From NCBI GenBank assembly GCA_021396245.1, contig WNYE01000087.1, positions 62,001 to 126,000 of the forward strand: DNA of 64,000 bases, in the 5' to 3' direction. Below are positions 1 to 12,800 of the stretch, one piece after another; position 1 is the stretch's first letter; every line of letters starts with the position of its first letter. The notes beneath the pieces were generated by a model, which worked only from the letters and a program-made list of their open reading frames with translations, did not search any database and was not told the DNA's origin. The position numbers and the translations under genes were made by a program. Origin of the DNA: Sporothrix humicola. Lineage: Eukaryota; Ascomycota; Sordariomycetes; Ophiostomatales; Ophiostomataceae.

Positions 1-1503
1 AGCAGCACGTCGTCGTCTAGTTTGGGGCATGCCCACCGGGCACAGTTGCCTCATCCTACCGCCCAGATCACCACACGGGATCTGTACTCGACTGCGACAC
101 CCTCCTTTCGGCGGGCCACAGACCATCCAACTCGGTCGCCTTCGTTCCCTGGAGCACACCGTCACCATCCCCTCTCACCCACTCCCAGCCCCAACCAGAC
201 TTACACAGCGCCGTACAAGATGGACTCTGGCTCGTTCGGGGGCAAGCCCCAGATCCCACCGCTCATGGAAACGACAACGTTCGGCACCCTTCAATACGTC
301 GACGGTCCCGGGGCCGGCCAGGCCGTCAAGCTGGAGATCAACGGCACGATCGACAAGGGGTTTTTCCTCGCCGAGAAAGAGTGGACATGCTACCGGCGAA
401 ACTACTTCTCTTGCATATGCTCGTTTGGCGTCTCGCCCCATTATCCGTCCGCCAACATGACGTTCCTCCAGACCAACGGCCAGAGGAGCAATGTTCAGGG
501 CTTCTCTATGAGCATCTCGGCCGTCGTGTCGGACAACGACAACCACGTCATTGAGCTGGTCCAGCACACCCCAAAGCGCGACAAGGGTCCCACTGCGCGC
601 CCTGAAAAGGTGCATCTTATCGCCAAGCCGCCGCAGCCATCTCACCATAACATGGGTGGCATGTACGGCACAGACGGCGGCATGCCTGTGGGGAGCCGGT
701 ACGACCACAGCTACGGCCCGCCTCAGGCCGGACACCCAACGGAGCACACATTTGAGCGCATCCAGTTCAAGCAGGCAACCGCAAACAACGGGAAACGTCG
801 TGCAGCCCAGCAATACTACCACCTTCTCGTTGAGCTCTGGGCCGAGGTGGGCGCGCCAGGCGGCAGCGAGTGGCACAGTGTCAAGGTGGCGCACCGCAAG
901 TCAGCCAAGATGATTGTCCGGGGCCGGTCGCCAGGACATTACCAGTCGGAACGGCGCAGCAGCACAAGCAGTGGCCCTGGCGGCTCTGCTGGCAACCTTG
1001 GCTACGGGGGCTCGCAGGTGATGGGTACCGACTTTGGCTCGCCTGGATCCAACCTGCTCCCTGCGGCATACGGCAACTCTTATGACCCACGGTCCGGCCA
1101 CTACGGCGGTGCATCGCGTCACCATCAGCAGCACTTCCAGCATGACGTTGACATGGAGTCTCAGGGTATGTCTGCGGACGACGCGAAGAACATTGCGGTG
1201 GCCAAGGACTACCAATATTTCCCCACGCCGATCTGCGAAAACCCTCAGGACCCGCGCCAATCAGTGGAGCTCTTCTCTCACTCTCACCAACGTGGCGACC
1301 ATGAGACAGCTCTTCCGCACCTCAGCACGAGTGCTGTGGAGGCGGCAAGGGTGAAGAACGAAGGCTCTCACCACGGGCACGGCACGTTCTACCCGGGCGA
1401 CAGCTTCTATTCGAGCCGGTGTGGCCGCTACGAGGGCAAATCAAGCTCCAGCGGCTATTACCCGTCTCTAGCTGCACAGGCGTCAAGTGTCACCATGTCG
1501 TGA
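1..1503 (+). CDS. vib-1: Ndt80/PhoG-family transcription factor, VIB-1/XprG-like (5' partial)
   Basis: The reading frame is open from the window edge to TGA at 1501-1503, so the N terminus is missing; the first in-frame ATG in view is at 220 and is probably internal. The Ndt80/PhoG DNA-binding domain runs from about residue 80 to 309 of the visible frame. Landmarks are ETTTFGTLQYVDG, CYRRNYFSC, the block FKQATANNGKRRAAQQYYHL and SAKMIVRGRSPGHY. The rest is Ser/Gly/His-rich and looks disordered. In Neurospora and Aspergillus this family (VIB-1, XprG) controls heterokaryon incompatibility and programmed cell death, secreted proteases under starvation, and cellulase induction; that role is inferred from family membership. 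The protein acts in the nucleus. Other Ndt80 paralogues exist in fungi, but the ANNGKRRAAQQY block and the long low-complexity tail fit VIB-1/XprG best. Confidence 0.88.
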   Translation, partial: SSTSSSSLGHAHRAQLPHPTAQITTRDLYSTATPSFRRATDHPTRSPSFPGAHRHHPLSPTPSPNQTYTAPYKMDSGSFGGKPQIPPLMETTTFGTLQYVDGPGAGQAVKLEINGTIDKGFFLAEKEWTCYRRNYFSCICSFGVSPHYPSANMTFLQTNGQRSNVQGFSMSISAVVSDNDNHVIELVQHTPKRDKGPTARPEKVHLIAKPPQPSHHNMGGMYGTDGGMPVGSRYDHSYGPPQAGHPTEHTFERIQFKQATANNGKRRAAQQYYHLLVELWAEVGAPGGSEWHSVKVAHRKSAKMIVRGRSPGHYQSERRSSTSSGPGGSAGNLGYGGSQVMGTDFGSPGSNLLPAAYGNSYDPRSGHYGGASRHHQQHFQHDVDMESQGMSADDAKNIAVAKDYQYFPTPICENPQDPRQSVELFSHSHQRGDHETALPHLSTSAVEAARVKNEGSHHGHGTFYPGDSFYSSRCGRYEGKSSSSGYYPSLAAQASSVTMS

Positions 1504-3301
1504 CCGACAGCATTTGGAAGGTGGTCAGTGAGCAGCATTTTACGTCGCTATTTATCTTGGCAGATGATTTTGCTCTTTGGTTCTGCCTTTTTATTTTATT
1601 TTTTTTCGTTTCATTTTCTGGCTTCCTTCTTGTTTTTTTTTTTTTTTTTTTTTTTTTTTTGGGTCGGATTGGGACTCTTGCCAGCGCTGTCCTATTTTCA
1701 TATAATGTTTTTATGACCTGTTTGGATGATGTTTGTTACGATCGACAACAATAAACAACACTCACAACGGCGACGTGGATATGAGGACGATGGGAGCCAG
1801 CTACTGGAAGAAGACGGCATTGCACCCGCCATTCGGAACGACCTACTCTCTACGACAGGGACCTCCGTACTGTGCTGGCATCGCCCACATCGAATTACAA
1901 TGCATGAACCCAGGACGACAACACAACAGAGCAAGGCAAAATGATCAAAACGGTGGATGGATTTTCTTTTTCATTTTTCCTGTCTTTTCTTTTTTACGCA
2001 CTGGGCAAACCTAGAAGGAAGGTTAAAAGGCAAGCAGGGGACACGATCTGCGAAAAGCAAAAAAAGTGTTTATTTGGCAAACGACACGAATGGAAGAAAG
2101 AGAAGGGAAGAAAAGGGCGCAGGTAAAATATCTTGGTTTTTTTGGCAGACGGACGTTTGGGAACAACATTGGCATTTTGTAAGGATCTGAATACCCGCGC
2201 GCTCGTTTCATTTTCGATCTTTTCTGTATTTTCTTTTTTCTTTTGTTCTTTTTTTTTTTCTTCTTTTCTTCTCATTTTGTCTTTCTTGATCTTGTTTGGC
2301 TGTTTCCGTCTGTTTGGTATCTTGTTGTCAGTCTCGAGTTTCGTTTTGATTTTTACTTGAATTACTATTTACAAAACCCGTTCTTCTTGTGGTCCGTTTT
2401 GTGTCTGTATTCAACACCAGCCATGGTCATCGTGAGATTGTGTTTGACGTCTAATGCCGTGGCTGCTCACTCCCTGACCAGACTCGTCTTGCCCCTCTTC
2501 CTCTTGCCTCCTCCCTGTCTCTGCCTCACTTTGTTCTGGCCTCTTTTTCGGTCTTTTTTTTTTTTTTTTTTGAGCGACAATTTCCTCGTTCTTCACCTAT
2601 CACCCACATAATTATTGCATTTTTGCGTGGCACTTGTCTACCAACTATTTCTCAGCCTTGCCACTACCAAGGACCAAGGTGCCTCGTTTTTGTCTTTTCT
2701 TCTTTTTTTTTTCCAGGCCTGCTCCGCATGAGCAAATAGGAAATCAACCCTAGGTGGCCCAGTCGGCAGGCCTCTCGAAAAGGCCGCTTCTGCCTTATCA
2801 CACCGCAACTTCTTCAATCAGGCCTCAAGCCTCGTCGAGTACGTTGACACGCTGAAACGTTGGCAAGTCCGTTTGTCACTTTTTGCGAAGAAGACATTGT
2901 CGTGACAATGCAGGGATTTGGTTACAGAGGGAAAATACCTCCCTGTTGTCTAGGACTTTCGAGACTTAATGACTGTTGGGCCTCATGGCTTTCGACAACA
3001 GTTTGACGGCATGGTTCGGTGTGGCTTGTCTTGTAGCTGTTTGTATGTCTTGTGCAGTTTCCTTCTTCTTGGCAGGGTGAAAAGTGCACTTTATGCTGTT
3101 CTCCTTTCCCAAGACATGAGGCATCTATGTACACCCCTCATTGCGCAAAAATGATACTGCAACTCGAGCACCGTTTTCCTGTTGTTGTTGTTGTTATTCT
3201 ATATTATTTCAGCTGATAAAAAGTCAACAAGAAGTGTGTGCTCGCTGGAAACAACAGGCCGGCACAAAAAGAAGAAACGTTGGTCAAAAATGCAAAAAGT
3301 A
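1504..3301. other. Intergenic: T-rich 3' flank of the vib-1-like gene
   Basis: No credible coding region was found. The + strand is strikingly T-rich and A-poor from about 1560 to 2720, with a 28-T run at 1633-1660, an 18-T run at 2554-2571 and many shorter runs. It probably holds the 3' UTR and polyadenylation region of the upstream gene. Short ORFs here encode only Phe/Ser/Leu-rich low-complexity peptides. Confidence 0.6.
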
Positions 3302-3400
3302 AGGTCCTACCCGGAATCGAACCGGGGCTACTGGAAATTCAGATCAAGCCCAGAGACCGGGAATCAGAATCCAATGTCCTAACCGCTAGACTATAGGACC
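3302..3400 (-). tRNA. tRNA-Gln (anticodon CUG) with intron
   Basis: On the minus strand the acceptor arm GGTCCTA (starting at 3400) pairs with TAGGACC, followed by a T discriminator base at 3302, as is usual for tRNA-Gln. The D arm GTCT...GGAC and the T arm CCCGG-TTCGATT-CCGGG are intact. The anticodon stem TTGGA/TCCAG encloses a loop with CTG at 3367-3365. The loop is interrupted by about 27 nt inserted one base 3' of the anticodon, the canonical position for nuclear tRNA introns. It is a Pol III transcript with internal A and B boxes. Confidence 0.93.
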
Positions 3401-4254
3401 ATTTGTTATTCGATGCTGGACTTCAGCTAGTGCGGTATATATGGGTAGCCCACTTTGCAGATATTTTCATTGGTAGCACTGTCTCCCACTAGCTTCTAAG
3501 CGCCTGACGCCGACCTTGGTCGTGCAAAACATTTGCTCATATACAACGTCCTGTATTCACATAAACCCAATCATGTTTTCAATAAAAAGTCCAAGGAGAA
3601 TTCGACATCAATAAAATGTAAGGAATAGATATATACAATACAGGATGAAAGTACCGCCAACCGGGCCTGGCATGAAATAGCGGTCTGGGCTTGTGTTACG
3701 TGACAAAGGCAGTGTCGTAGTTGACCAAATAGTGAGAAAACAGGGACTGGTAAATGCCATGCAATGCAAGTGTCCATTTTCATATCATCTGCACACCAAC
3801 CAGTCCTGCCAAAGCATCCGTCAAAGCATGATTTATTGTTCTGTACGACGTACCAACTGAAGAATCGTCACTGAGATAACTGCAAAGAAGCAAGACAAGT
3901 TCTGGCATAAGACAATAGCAACAATATGACGAAAATCACGTTATGTGTATCAACGTATCTCAGTTCTTTATTGGTGTTTTGAAGAAATTCAGATTCAATG
4001 CGCAGTGGCGCTATTTGCAGTGTTGTAGAATAGAGCGTAGAAACAAATGTCCATTTTCAAAGCCGATCCCCCACGGCTGCCGAGCCCATAAGCACACGTA
4101 TATATCGTCATTAGAAAAGCAGAATAAAAACACAATGTGCAAAGTAAAATCAGAAAACAAAAGCAAAAACAGAACAGAGGCAGAACAGAACCGAAACATA
4201 AACCCGCCAGATCAAAACACTCTTGAAAGAAACCGGAAGCACAAATAACACCAT
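3401..4254. other. Intergenic between tRNA-Gln and the TOP2 3' end
   Basis: No gene-like ORF or RNA was seen. The part next to the TOP2 stop codon (about 3900-4254) should contain the TOP2 3' UTR; it is A-rich on the + strand, that is, T-rich in the sense of TOP2. Confidence 0.5.
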
Positions 4255-7200
4255 CTACTCAAAGTCCATCGAATACTCGTCATCCTCGTCCTTCACATCG
4301 TCCTCCTCGTCATCCTCGTCGACGTACACCGGCTTCTTCTTGCTGGCCGCGGCTCCCCGTGCAGCGCGCTTGGGAGCTGCAGCTGCAGCCTTTGCCGCGG
4401 GTTTGGCAGCAGGCTTGGCGGCGGCCTTGGTCACCTTGGAGGCAGCCGGCTTGCGCAAGACAATGGCCTCCTCCATGTCGTCCATGCTGTCGTCGCTGTC
4501 AAACAGCGCAGCTCTGGCCTGGGCCTTCTTGGTGGCGTAGGCCTTGGCCGCGGGGGACAGCTGGGTCGATGCCGAGGCGGCAGAGGTGGTCTTGCTCTTG
4601 GGCGCGTCCTCCTTGGCCTTGGGCTTGGAGCTCGCAGGACGGCCGCGGCCCTTCTTGGCCAGTGTCGAGCCCACGCTGAACGACGTCGAGCCGATGGCTG
4701 ACTTGTTGCCGGCCGGGCGCAGATCGCTGTCGTCATCGTCCTCCGACTTGATGTCGTCGTCGCCCTTGGTCGACTTGCGCGGCGACGACAGAGCCAACGC
4801 CTCGTAATTGGTGTCGTCGTGGCTGTCAAAGTCAAACGACTTGGACGGCTTGGCGCGGACTGTCTGCTTGGGCAGAGAAGCACCGCTGCCGCTGCTGTCG
4901 CCCTGGCTCGTCTCTGGCCGCGACATGGCAAACAGGCTCAGCCGGCCCTTGGGCTCCGATCCGCCAATGCCCTTGACCATGGCACCCACGTCGCCGAGCA
5001 TCTCCTCGTCGTCGTCCTCGTCCTGCTCCGACTCCGAGTCGAGCGTCCACGTCTTGGCCTTGGTCGCAGCAGCACGCTTGGTCCGGCCACCAGCCACGGC
5101 GCTGGCAATGGTCGGCACCACCTCGTCCATCTCGTCGTCGTCGCTGAGCTCGACAACGCGCTCAGCTGCCTTGGCCTTCTTGGGCTTGGCCAGGGCAGCA
5201 AAGTCATCGTCCGAGAAGTCGTCGGCGGCCCCATCCGTGCCCAGATTCTGGCTGGCCGGCTTGGCCTTGGGCTTGGCCGTGAACATCTCGGCAAATCGCT
5301 GCTGCGTCTTCTCCACTGGCTTGGCCGCGTTCAGCGCCTTCATCGCCGCCGACACCTTGGGCGCACGCGCAGGCTTCTTCTCAACATAGTCATCCTCGTC
5401 CTTGACCTTGCGGCCACGGCCGCCAGCGCCAATCTTCTTGGAGGCACGACGGCCCATGCGGTTGATAGTCTTGCGCAGGTCCGCGTCAAGCAGAAGCTGG
5501 TTCTCCCACTCCTTGGAGAACTCGTCGAGGTCCGCACACCACAGGTCCTTCTCGCTCTTGGACTGGAGAACGTCGTACTGCTCCTTCTTGGCATCAATCT
5601 GCTTCTTCAGCCGCTCCAGGCGCTCCGTCGTAAACGACCAGATGGCCATCGACAACAAGTAGTCAAAGTCGCGCGCAGAGCCGCCGCTATCGGCATCGTC
5701 GTCCTCTTCCTCGACATTGTCGTCGTCGTCCTTGGACTTGGCCGTCTTGTTGCCGTCCTCCTTGGGGAACGCCTCGTACTTGCGCGCGCGCAGCTCCTCC
5801 ACGACAATCGTCTTCTTCTTCTTGGCCACCACGAGCTTGCCCTCCATGATCTCGGAGATGAAGCGGTACTGGTTGCGGATCTTTCTATACTCCGTGTGGT
5901 AAACACTAAGCCAGTGCTCCTTGCGCTGCGTGTACACGCCCATGCGGTACTGGTAGTACTCCTCCAGGATGTCCTCCACCTTGTCGTACCGCCGGATCTT
6001 GCCGTTCGTGTCAAAGGCGACCAGGTTTGTCGTGCCGATAGTCTTGGACAACTTGAAACGCTCAATGAGACCCTCCTCCAGAGCGCTCTTCATGTGCTTC
6101 TCGTCCATCTGGATCTGGAAGTGCACGTTCTGGTGGTCGTTGAACTCCTTGTAGTCCTTGATCCACGAGGGCGACTTCTCAGCGCGAATCACCTCCTCCA
6201 GGCGGGACTTGAAGTCATCCGTCCACATACGCACGGGGAGCTCCGTCACGAGGACCTCGTTGGGGTGCTTGTCGTCCTGGAAAGCAATACCGTTGAAGCG
6301 GAACCGGCCAGGCTGAAGCGGGTCCTGCTCAGGAGTGCCCTTCCAGCCGCGGAACCAAGGGACCATCGTCGCAAACGGCTTCTCCTCGCTCTCTCCATCG
6401 CCATCACGGCCCATGCGGCGCTTCAGGTTGTTGACAATGTCCACAGGGTTGTAGTTGGGGATCTGAGTGCTCCAACCAGTACCAATACCGTCGGCACCGT
6501 TGACGAGAACCATGGGCACAATGGGTGCGTAGTTCTTGGGCTCAATGATGCTGCCCTCGTCAATGTTGTTCTCAAGCACAGGCTCATCCATCGGGTTGAA
6601 CACACGGCGAGCAAAGGGAGACAGGCGCGTGAAAATGTAACGAGCGCTGGCTGCATCCGAACCACCAGAAAGACGAGAACCAAAGTTACCGCTGGGTTCG
6701 AGACAGTTGATATTGTTCGAGCCAACAAACGTCTGCGCCAGACCAATGATTGTCTGATGCAGCGACTGGTCACCGTGATGGTACGAGGCAAGCTTGGACA
6801 CGGTACCCGCCAACTCAAACACCTTCTGGTCCTTGACGTAGTTCTTCTTGAAACAGGTGTAGATGACCTTGCGCTGGCCAGGCTTGAAACCGTCAAGAAC
6901 GGACGGGATCGAGCGCATGTTGTCAGCCATGCTGAAAAGAATCAGCTCTTTGTTGACAAAGTCAGAGTACGTGATGCTCTTGGTCGACTGGTCCAGGAAT
7001 GTGCCTGGCACAAAGTTGCCCAGCCACTCCTTGCGCGCATCGGCCTTCTTCTTGGAGAAAGCGAGATCGAACAGCGCCGCCTCGTCGTTCTGCATAACCT
7101 TGAAGTCCTTCAAGTGCGCATCTAGGTTAGAGAAGTACACTTGGGCATCTTCGTTGGAACTGGAACCCAGACCCTTGAGGTACTTGTGCTCCCACCGCTT

Positions 7201-9591
7201 GACCTCGTTCTGGTGCGTCTCCTTCCACTCGTCGTACTCAGGGATCGTGTAGAAGGCCTTGGTCTTGGTCGGCTTCTTGGGGTTGGGGCCCTGCCAAATC
7301 TTGACGACGGGGGTGATAAACTCCTGGAAGAAATCAGGGATCAACAGCAAGGACGGGAACTGAACTTGCAAAAAGTTGATAAGAAGACCCTTGATATGAC
7401 TACCATCGTGATCCTGATCGGCCATGATCATGAGATGGCCATAGCGGAGGCCCTTGGTGTCCGTGTAGACCTGCTTGTGCTTCAAGCCAAGGAACTGCTT
7501 GATGTTCTGGATTTCCTTGTTCTTGGTGATCTGGTCGATTGACGCATCACGCACGTTCAGCAGCTTACCACGGAGCGGGAACACACCGATACGGTCGGGA
7601 TCGAGAACGGCACGACCGGCAACAGCCAAACCACGGGCAGAGTCACCCTCTGTGAGAATGAGCGTGCACTCGTGGCCATGCCTGGTGCCCGCCAAGTTGG
7701 CATCAACAAGCTTGTCGTTGCTTATACGAGAACGCTTGTTGCCGTCGCTCTTGGACATCATCTTGTCGGCCTTGCGCTCCGCAAAGTGGATGATATTGTT
7801 AATAGCATCCGTAGTTTTGATCTTCTTGATGAAGGCGTCCGACAGAACACACTTGCTGCCAAAGGCGCTGACCTTGGTGGTCATCTGCTCCTTGGTCTGC
7901 GAGCTAAAAGCCGGGTTATCAATAAAGCAGTTGACAAAGATAAAGATGTGGTTGCGGATGTGGTTCAGCTTCAGGGAGTGGCCCTTTTTTTTCTTGTTGA
8001 GATCCGTCAGCAGAGCATTGCAAATCTGGTCGGCAATGTAGTTCACGTGCGTGCCACCGGATGTAGTGGCAATGGAGTTGACAAACGACACCTGCTGGAA
8101 GGAACCGTCAGACACGGTGAAACCAATCTGCCAGCGCCTGTGCAGCTTGGGGTCCTCAAACTGGACTGTGGCGGCTGCGGGCAGCTCCTCGCCAGTCACT
8201 TCTTCGTCACGCTCCTTGGCAATGGCCTTGGCATACATGTCGCAGTACTTCTTGAAGCCGACCTTGAGGTGCTCGCCATTGAGGTAGACCTTGACACCGT
8301 CAACAACACCAGCCATATCATAGATACGGCGGTAAATGAGGGCCTCCAGATCGTCATCAATGCCGTTGGGCATGTTGAAGCGCTTATAGTCGGGCGTGAA
8401 GGTGACGCGCACAAAGTCAGACGTCTTGTTGGACGTGATCTTGGCCTTGTCCATAACAGACATGTTGTTGTGCCATGACTGCTTGTAGCGCTTGCCGTTG
8501 GTCGAATCCTGACATTCGATGGTGAACTCGGTCGAGAAAACGTTACATAGCTTAGCACCGTAACCGTTTCTGCCACCAACCGTCTTCTTTTCATTGTCGT
8601 CGTAGTTGGAACCTGTCAGGAGGTGACCGAACAGCAGCTCGGGAATGTACACCTTTTCTTTCTGTTGGTGGAAGAAACATTAGCATACATTTAATGTCAA
8701 TCAACACATGGTCGCCCATGACGGACAAACATACCTGGTGCATCTCAACAGCAATACCCTTGCCGTTGTTCTCGACGCTAATCTCGCCAGACTCACGGTT
8801 GACAGTGACCTTGAGCATGGTCATGCCAGCGTCGCGCTGCTTGTTGTCGGCAGCGTTGACGAGGATCTCGTCGAAAATCTTGTACAAACCGGGGACGAAG
8901 GACACGTTGCGCTTCTCCATCAGGTTTGTGGTTTTGTTGAACACCCACATGGGCTGCTCAAGGTGCTCGACCGAGCCAATGTATGTGTCAGGACGCTTGA
9001 TGATGTGTTCAAGCTGTGTGAGTTTCTGGTACATCTCCGATGCAGTCTTGCTGGACTTGGACTGCGATGCGGCGGGCGCGGCGGCGTTGTCGTCGGCGCC
9101 ATCAAAATGGCTGAAGCTGTCGTTGGCAATCTCGGCGAGCGGCTTGCCGGCCGACTTGGCCTTCTTTGCTGGCGGCTTCTTCTGTTTGCTGGCACTGGGC
9201 GGCGTCTGCGACAGGTTACCAATGCTGCCGCTGCCAAAGTCGCCGTCGCTGCCGTCGCCCTCATCGTCGCTTGCGGGCTTGGCACGCTTCTTGGATGCAG
9301 CCGGCTTTCCTGCCGCCAGCTTTGCCAATGCTGCCTTTGTGGGTTTCTTGGGTGCTGCCTTTGCAGCGGCAGCTTTCTTTGCGGGGGCCTTTGCCTTCTG
9401 TGAACGGAAAGTCAGACTGTTAGAGCCGTTCACGGTGCGGAATTCACTGGTCCCAATTACATATTCACAACAAGGGAACAAAGGGAAGAAGGAGAATGCA
9501 AAAGAGGGCAACCTACCGGCGCCGGGGAGTAGTCTTCCGAGTCGTTGTCCATGTCAAACCCGGGGTCGCTCAAATCGTCGTCGAAATCCAT
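4255..9591 (-). CDS. TOP2: DNA topoisomerase II (1714 aa, 3 exons)
   Basis: ATP-dependent type IIA topoisomerase, which passes one duplex through another to decatenate and relax nuclear DNA. Exons are 9591-9517, 9397-8735 and 8661-4255, with introns of 119 and 73 nt, both GT...AG; the phases join cleanly to give MHQ-KEKVYIPELLFGHLL. Landmarks: a charged Lys/Ala-rich N-terminal extension of about 130 residues; the GHKL ATPase with GGRNGYGAK at about 275-283; the TOPRIM domain with EGDSA near 583 and DQDHDGSH further on; the catalytic Tyr in SARYIFTRLSP at about residue 921; and a long acidic/basic tail from about 1290 to the end, ending in EDDEYSMDFE. The N-terminal extension is longer than in yeast or human, which fits filamentous fungi. 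The start ATG at 9591 gives an acidic first exon and is preceded by a long leader holding a 9-bp repeat. Identity is secure; the second exon junction is better supported than the first. Confidence 0.97.
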
Positions 9592-9840
9592 CTTGGGCGA
9601 CGTAAGAGACGGTGTCTGTCGGGGGAAAGTGAACGGATGCGCCTGGGGAGCGCTGTTGGGTCTCGAGAGCCGAATGTGGGATTCGGCGGTCGAAAATCGC
9701 GGCTCAAAGAGGGGCTGAGGCCACGGGGAGTGCCGAGACAGGTGGTCACGGCGAAAAGTCGAATTGAAAAGGGTGCACAGGGATCCAGTCCTTTGAACCT
9801 GGCGGGCCGGCGATGTCGAGAATCGCGGTGTTGTCGTGGG

Positions 9841-9894
9841 TGTCGAGGTTGTCGAGGGCGTCGAGAGTGTCGAGGGCGTCGAGAGTGTCGAGGA
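9841..9894. repeat. 9-bp minisatellite, about 6 copies, in the TOP2 leader
   Basis: Six tandem 9-mers follow the pattern YGTCGAGRK or close to it. Units alternate TGTCGAGGG and CGTCGAGAG, giving an 18-bp higher-order repeat. It lies 250-303 bp upstream of the TOP2 start codon. Confidence 0.8.
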
Positions 9895-12800
9895 TTGTGG
9901 TGAGAATTGTCGCCGTTGACGATTTGGGACGAATGAAAAGGAAAGACTAGGGCAAGATAAAAAGAGGGGCTTACATAAAGCAAGTGCAACGCTTGCAGTT
10001 GCTGTTTTGTTTTTGTTTTGATATTCCGATTTGGGAAAGCACGGTGGTAATGTAAACAAAGTTGGAAGGCTGGCCCTGGTCGCCATGCCTTTCTTGTGTT
10101 TTTCCCCTGACAAGGCGGCAAGAGGCCACTGGGGCCATTTTTCGCGAGCCGGTTTCGTTCCTGACGCGTCGCAGACACGACTTAGTCATCATTGCATTTT
10201 CTAGCGCAAAACATCCACGGCCGGTCACGTGTCGTTCCTGGCTTATTTTTAGCGTTGTTTTTGGCAGCTTGGCCCCTGAGATTCGCTCGACACCGTTGTT
10301 TTGTTTATCAGCCACAACAACAGCCACAACTTGTCTGACCCAAACTAAACAGCAAACGACTCATGCCTCGCGATTCAGTGACTGGCTGTCAACCTGAGCC
10401 TCTGAGGTGAGAAGGGGGCGAGTGAGCGCCAGAAGATGGAAAACAGGCACGCCCTGGCACGGGTACACAAGAAAAGGATAGCCTGTCTCCTCGCACAGCA
10501 TGAACACAAACACGGCCACGACCACAAAACACAAACACAAGCATCTTCTGATCCGGCTGGCTCTCCACCTTTTGTCGAGCACGACGAAACGAGGAGGGGC
10601 AGAACAGCGAAGTCAAGCAGAGAAAATGGTGGGAAGTGAGTGCGTTTGGAGAGGCAGAGCCGCGTTTGGCATATCGCCATGTTGGAGAGGTGCGAGTCTC
10701 TCTTCAACAGGGGCAGTTCACCTGTGTCATTACTCGTCCGAGCACGCTTCTGCGCAATACACAGTAGACGAGACTGGCAACGCCGGTGCCGGCCCTTCTC
10801 ATATTCTTTTTTCTATCGTCAGATACTTCGTCTGGTCTGGTCCAAGGGTGAAAAATTCAGCTGTCTCTTTTCTTGTGATCCGTCTCTTCGCTTGTTACCG
10901 TCACGGTTTGTCCGTCTGGTCCTCGTCATATTTTCCCGGTCACTTCACACACATTTCCAGTCCCTTTCCCAGTGCTTTACAGTGCCTTTTGCCAACAAAA
11001 AGCTCATGGGGCACGTAGTTGCATAGGCGTTGCGCTTGCGTTTCTTGCGTTTCTTGTGGCTCCAAGTTATTCGCTTATCGGGTGTGGTACAGACAGCTCT
11101 ATCCGCCTACATTGCCACATCATCCCGCATTCGGAGGCACGGCAGCTGCCCTGGACCTGTTTTCTGGCCACCTTGTGCAATGGTGCCGTATTCCATGCCC
11201 AAGTTGAAAGAACAAAGAGATTTGTCTTGTCTTTTTGGCTCTTTGTCTCTTGTCTGTTGTTTGCATCCTTCCATCTCCTAATTTTGTGCCGCCGACGCCA
11301 TGAACAGAATGGGCAGAATAAGGCCAGGGAGAGACATCGTCGTCCACTTTTCTCCTTGGCTAGTACGGCTTCCTGTTGCTTCCTGTCAAAACTTCATTGT
11401 TACAGGTCCTGTCGCCGCAAAAGAGCCGGCGAGTCGTGCCACAGCGCACGGCAGCGGGCGTACAAGCTCTTGATCGATCCGGCAGACAGTCGCATCTTAC
11501 ACACACCCATCTGTCCATCCTGTAGCTTATTTCTGGGTGCCGGGATCTGTTTGCCTAGCCGAACATGGTGCCGGTGAGGGAAGAGGCTACAATGCACGAC
11601 ATTATCGGCTCCGGGAGCATTTCTCTCCAATTGCTATTGTCCTTTGTAGATGAGGAGAAAAGTCATTCTGAAAGCATGTAATAAGCCCTGTTCATCCTTT
11701 TACGGCTGCCTCGCCATGGTGGACAGCATGTCTTTTGCATTAGCGAGAGCTTGCTGTCGGGGTCATCGAGTTAACTGATAGGGCGGTGCACATGCTACTT
11801 TTCAATGCGAGTCCAACAGCTACTGGTTTCTGCCTTGCTTTTAATTTGTTTGTCTTTTTGCACCACCTATTCATAATATTCTTGCGATGGTAACGTTTCC
11901 CCATCGTGTCATCGCAGTGTTCAGTCGCCTGGCATTGTTTCTCTTGTTTCTCTTGTTTGTTATTTCATGCAACAAACCAACGCCCTCGCTACGTGCTAAG
12001 TTTTTTTCTTTTGTCCCCATCACATTTGCATTCTTGTTCGTGTCACACGGGCCGTTTTCGATCAAGGCTCTTTGACTTTTGTGGTACTAATAAAACTGTA
12101 AAGAATCCATGTTCACCGGGTCATAGAGCCCCCCCTTGTCCCCATATTTTGTGCCCTTTCGACTCCCTACACAAGGTTGCTGTGAAGACTGTATTACACA
12201 AACGGCACGAAAAATCCAACTGAAACACTGTCCCTTCGAAATACGAACAGAGCCATCTTGAAACTAGATTATCTCTTGAAAAATGAAACTCTCATTGTAT
12301 ATACGGAGTACGCTGTAGTCTTCCCTCGTTCTTCCCCCTTTCCCATCACCTTTTTGTGAACCTTGACTCAGACAAGGACGAGCGTGAAAAGGTAAAAGTT
12401 TAAATGAGAGACCAATTTGGTGTTATGCTTCATGGCCATTTCGGCGCTTTAAGATGAGGCTTACTTTTTTATTCTCCGGTCTTGGTGCCATGCAGTGCCA
12501 CAGCTAACGCATGAGATTATAAAAATCCAAAGAGCCTACAGTAAAGCAACATCAAAGACAGCAGAATGCTGTGCCCAAACAAGTGGTCTCGGTATATTTG
12601 TACTACAAGAAAACCTTCTGGTTTGTTGAGATGAAAATGAAGAACAAGGGCGTCCCAGAAAACAATAAATAAATTCAAAACGACAACGGTACGGTACCGG
12701 TAACAAAGAAACGCAGGACATCAAGTACGCGCCACAACAGGCCCGGATGCAATATAGCAAGTCAACGGCCACGGAGACAAGGAGGCCCGTCCTCAATTTG

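Noticed and set aside
4819..7125. Long + strand ORF (768 codons) opposite TOP2
   Set aside because: It is exactly antisense to the conserved TOP2 catalytic core, and its Leu/Val/Arg-rich translation has no domain. It arises from codon bias of the real gene on the other strand.
9457..10113. Minus-strand ORF extending TOP2 upstream with a Ser-Thr-Pro repeat
   Set aside because: The extension is produced by the 9-bp repeat and the leader; the conserved acidic start at 9591 gives the expected protein.
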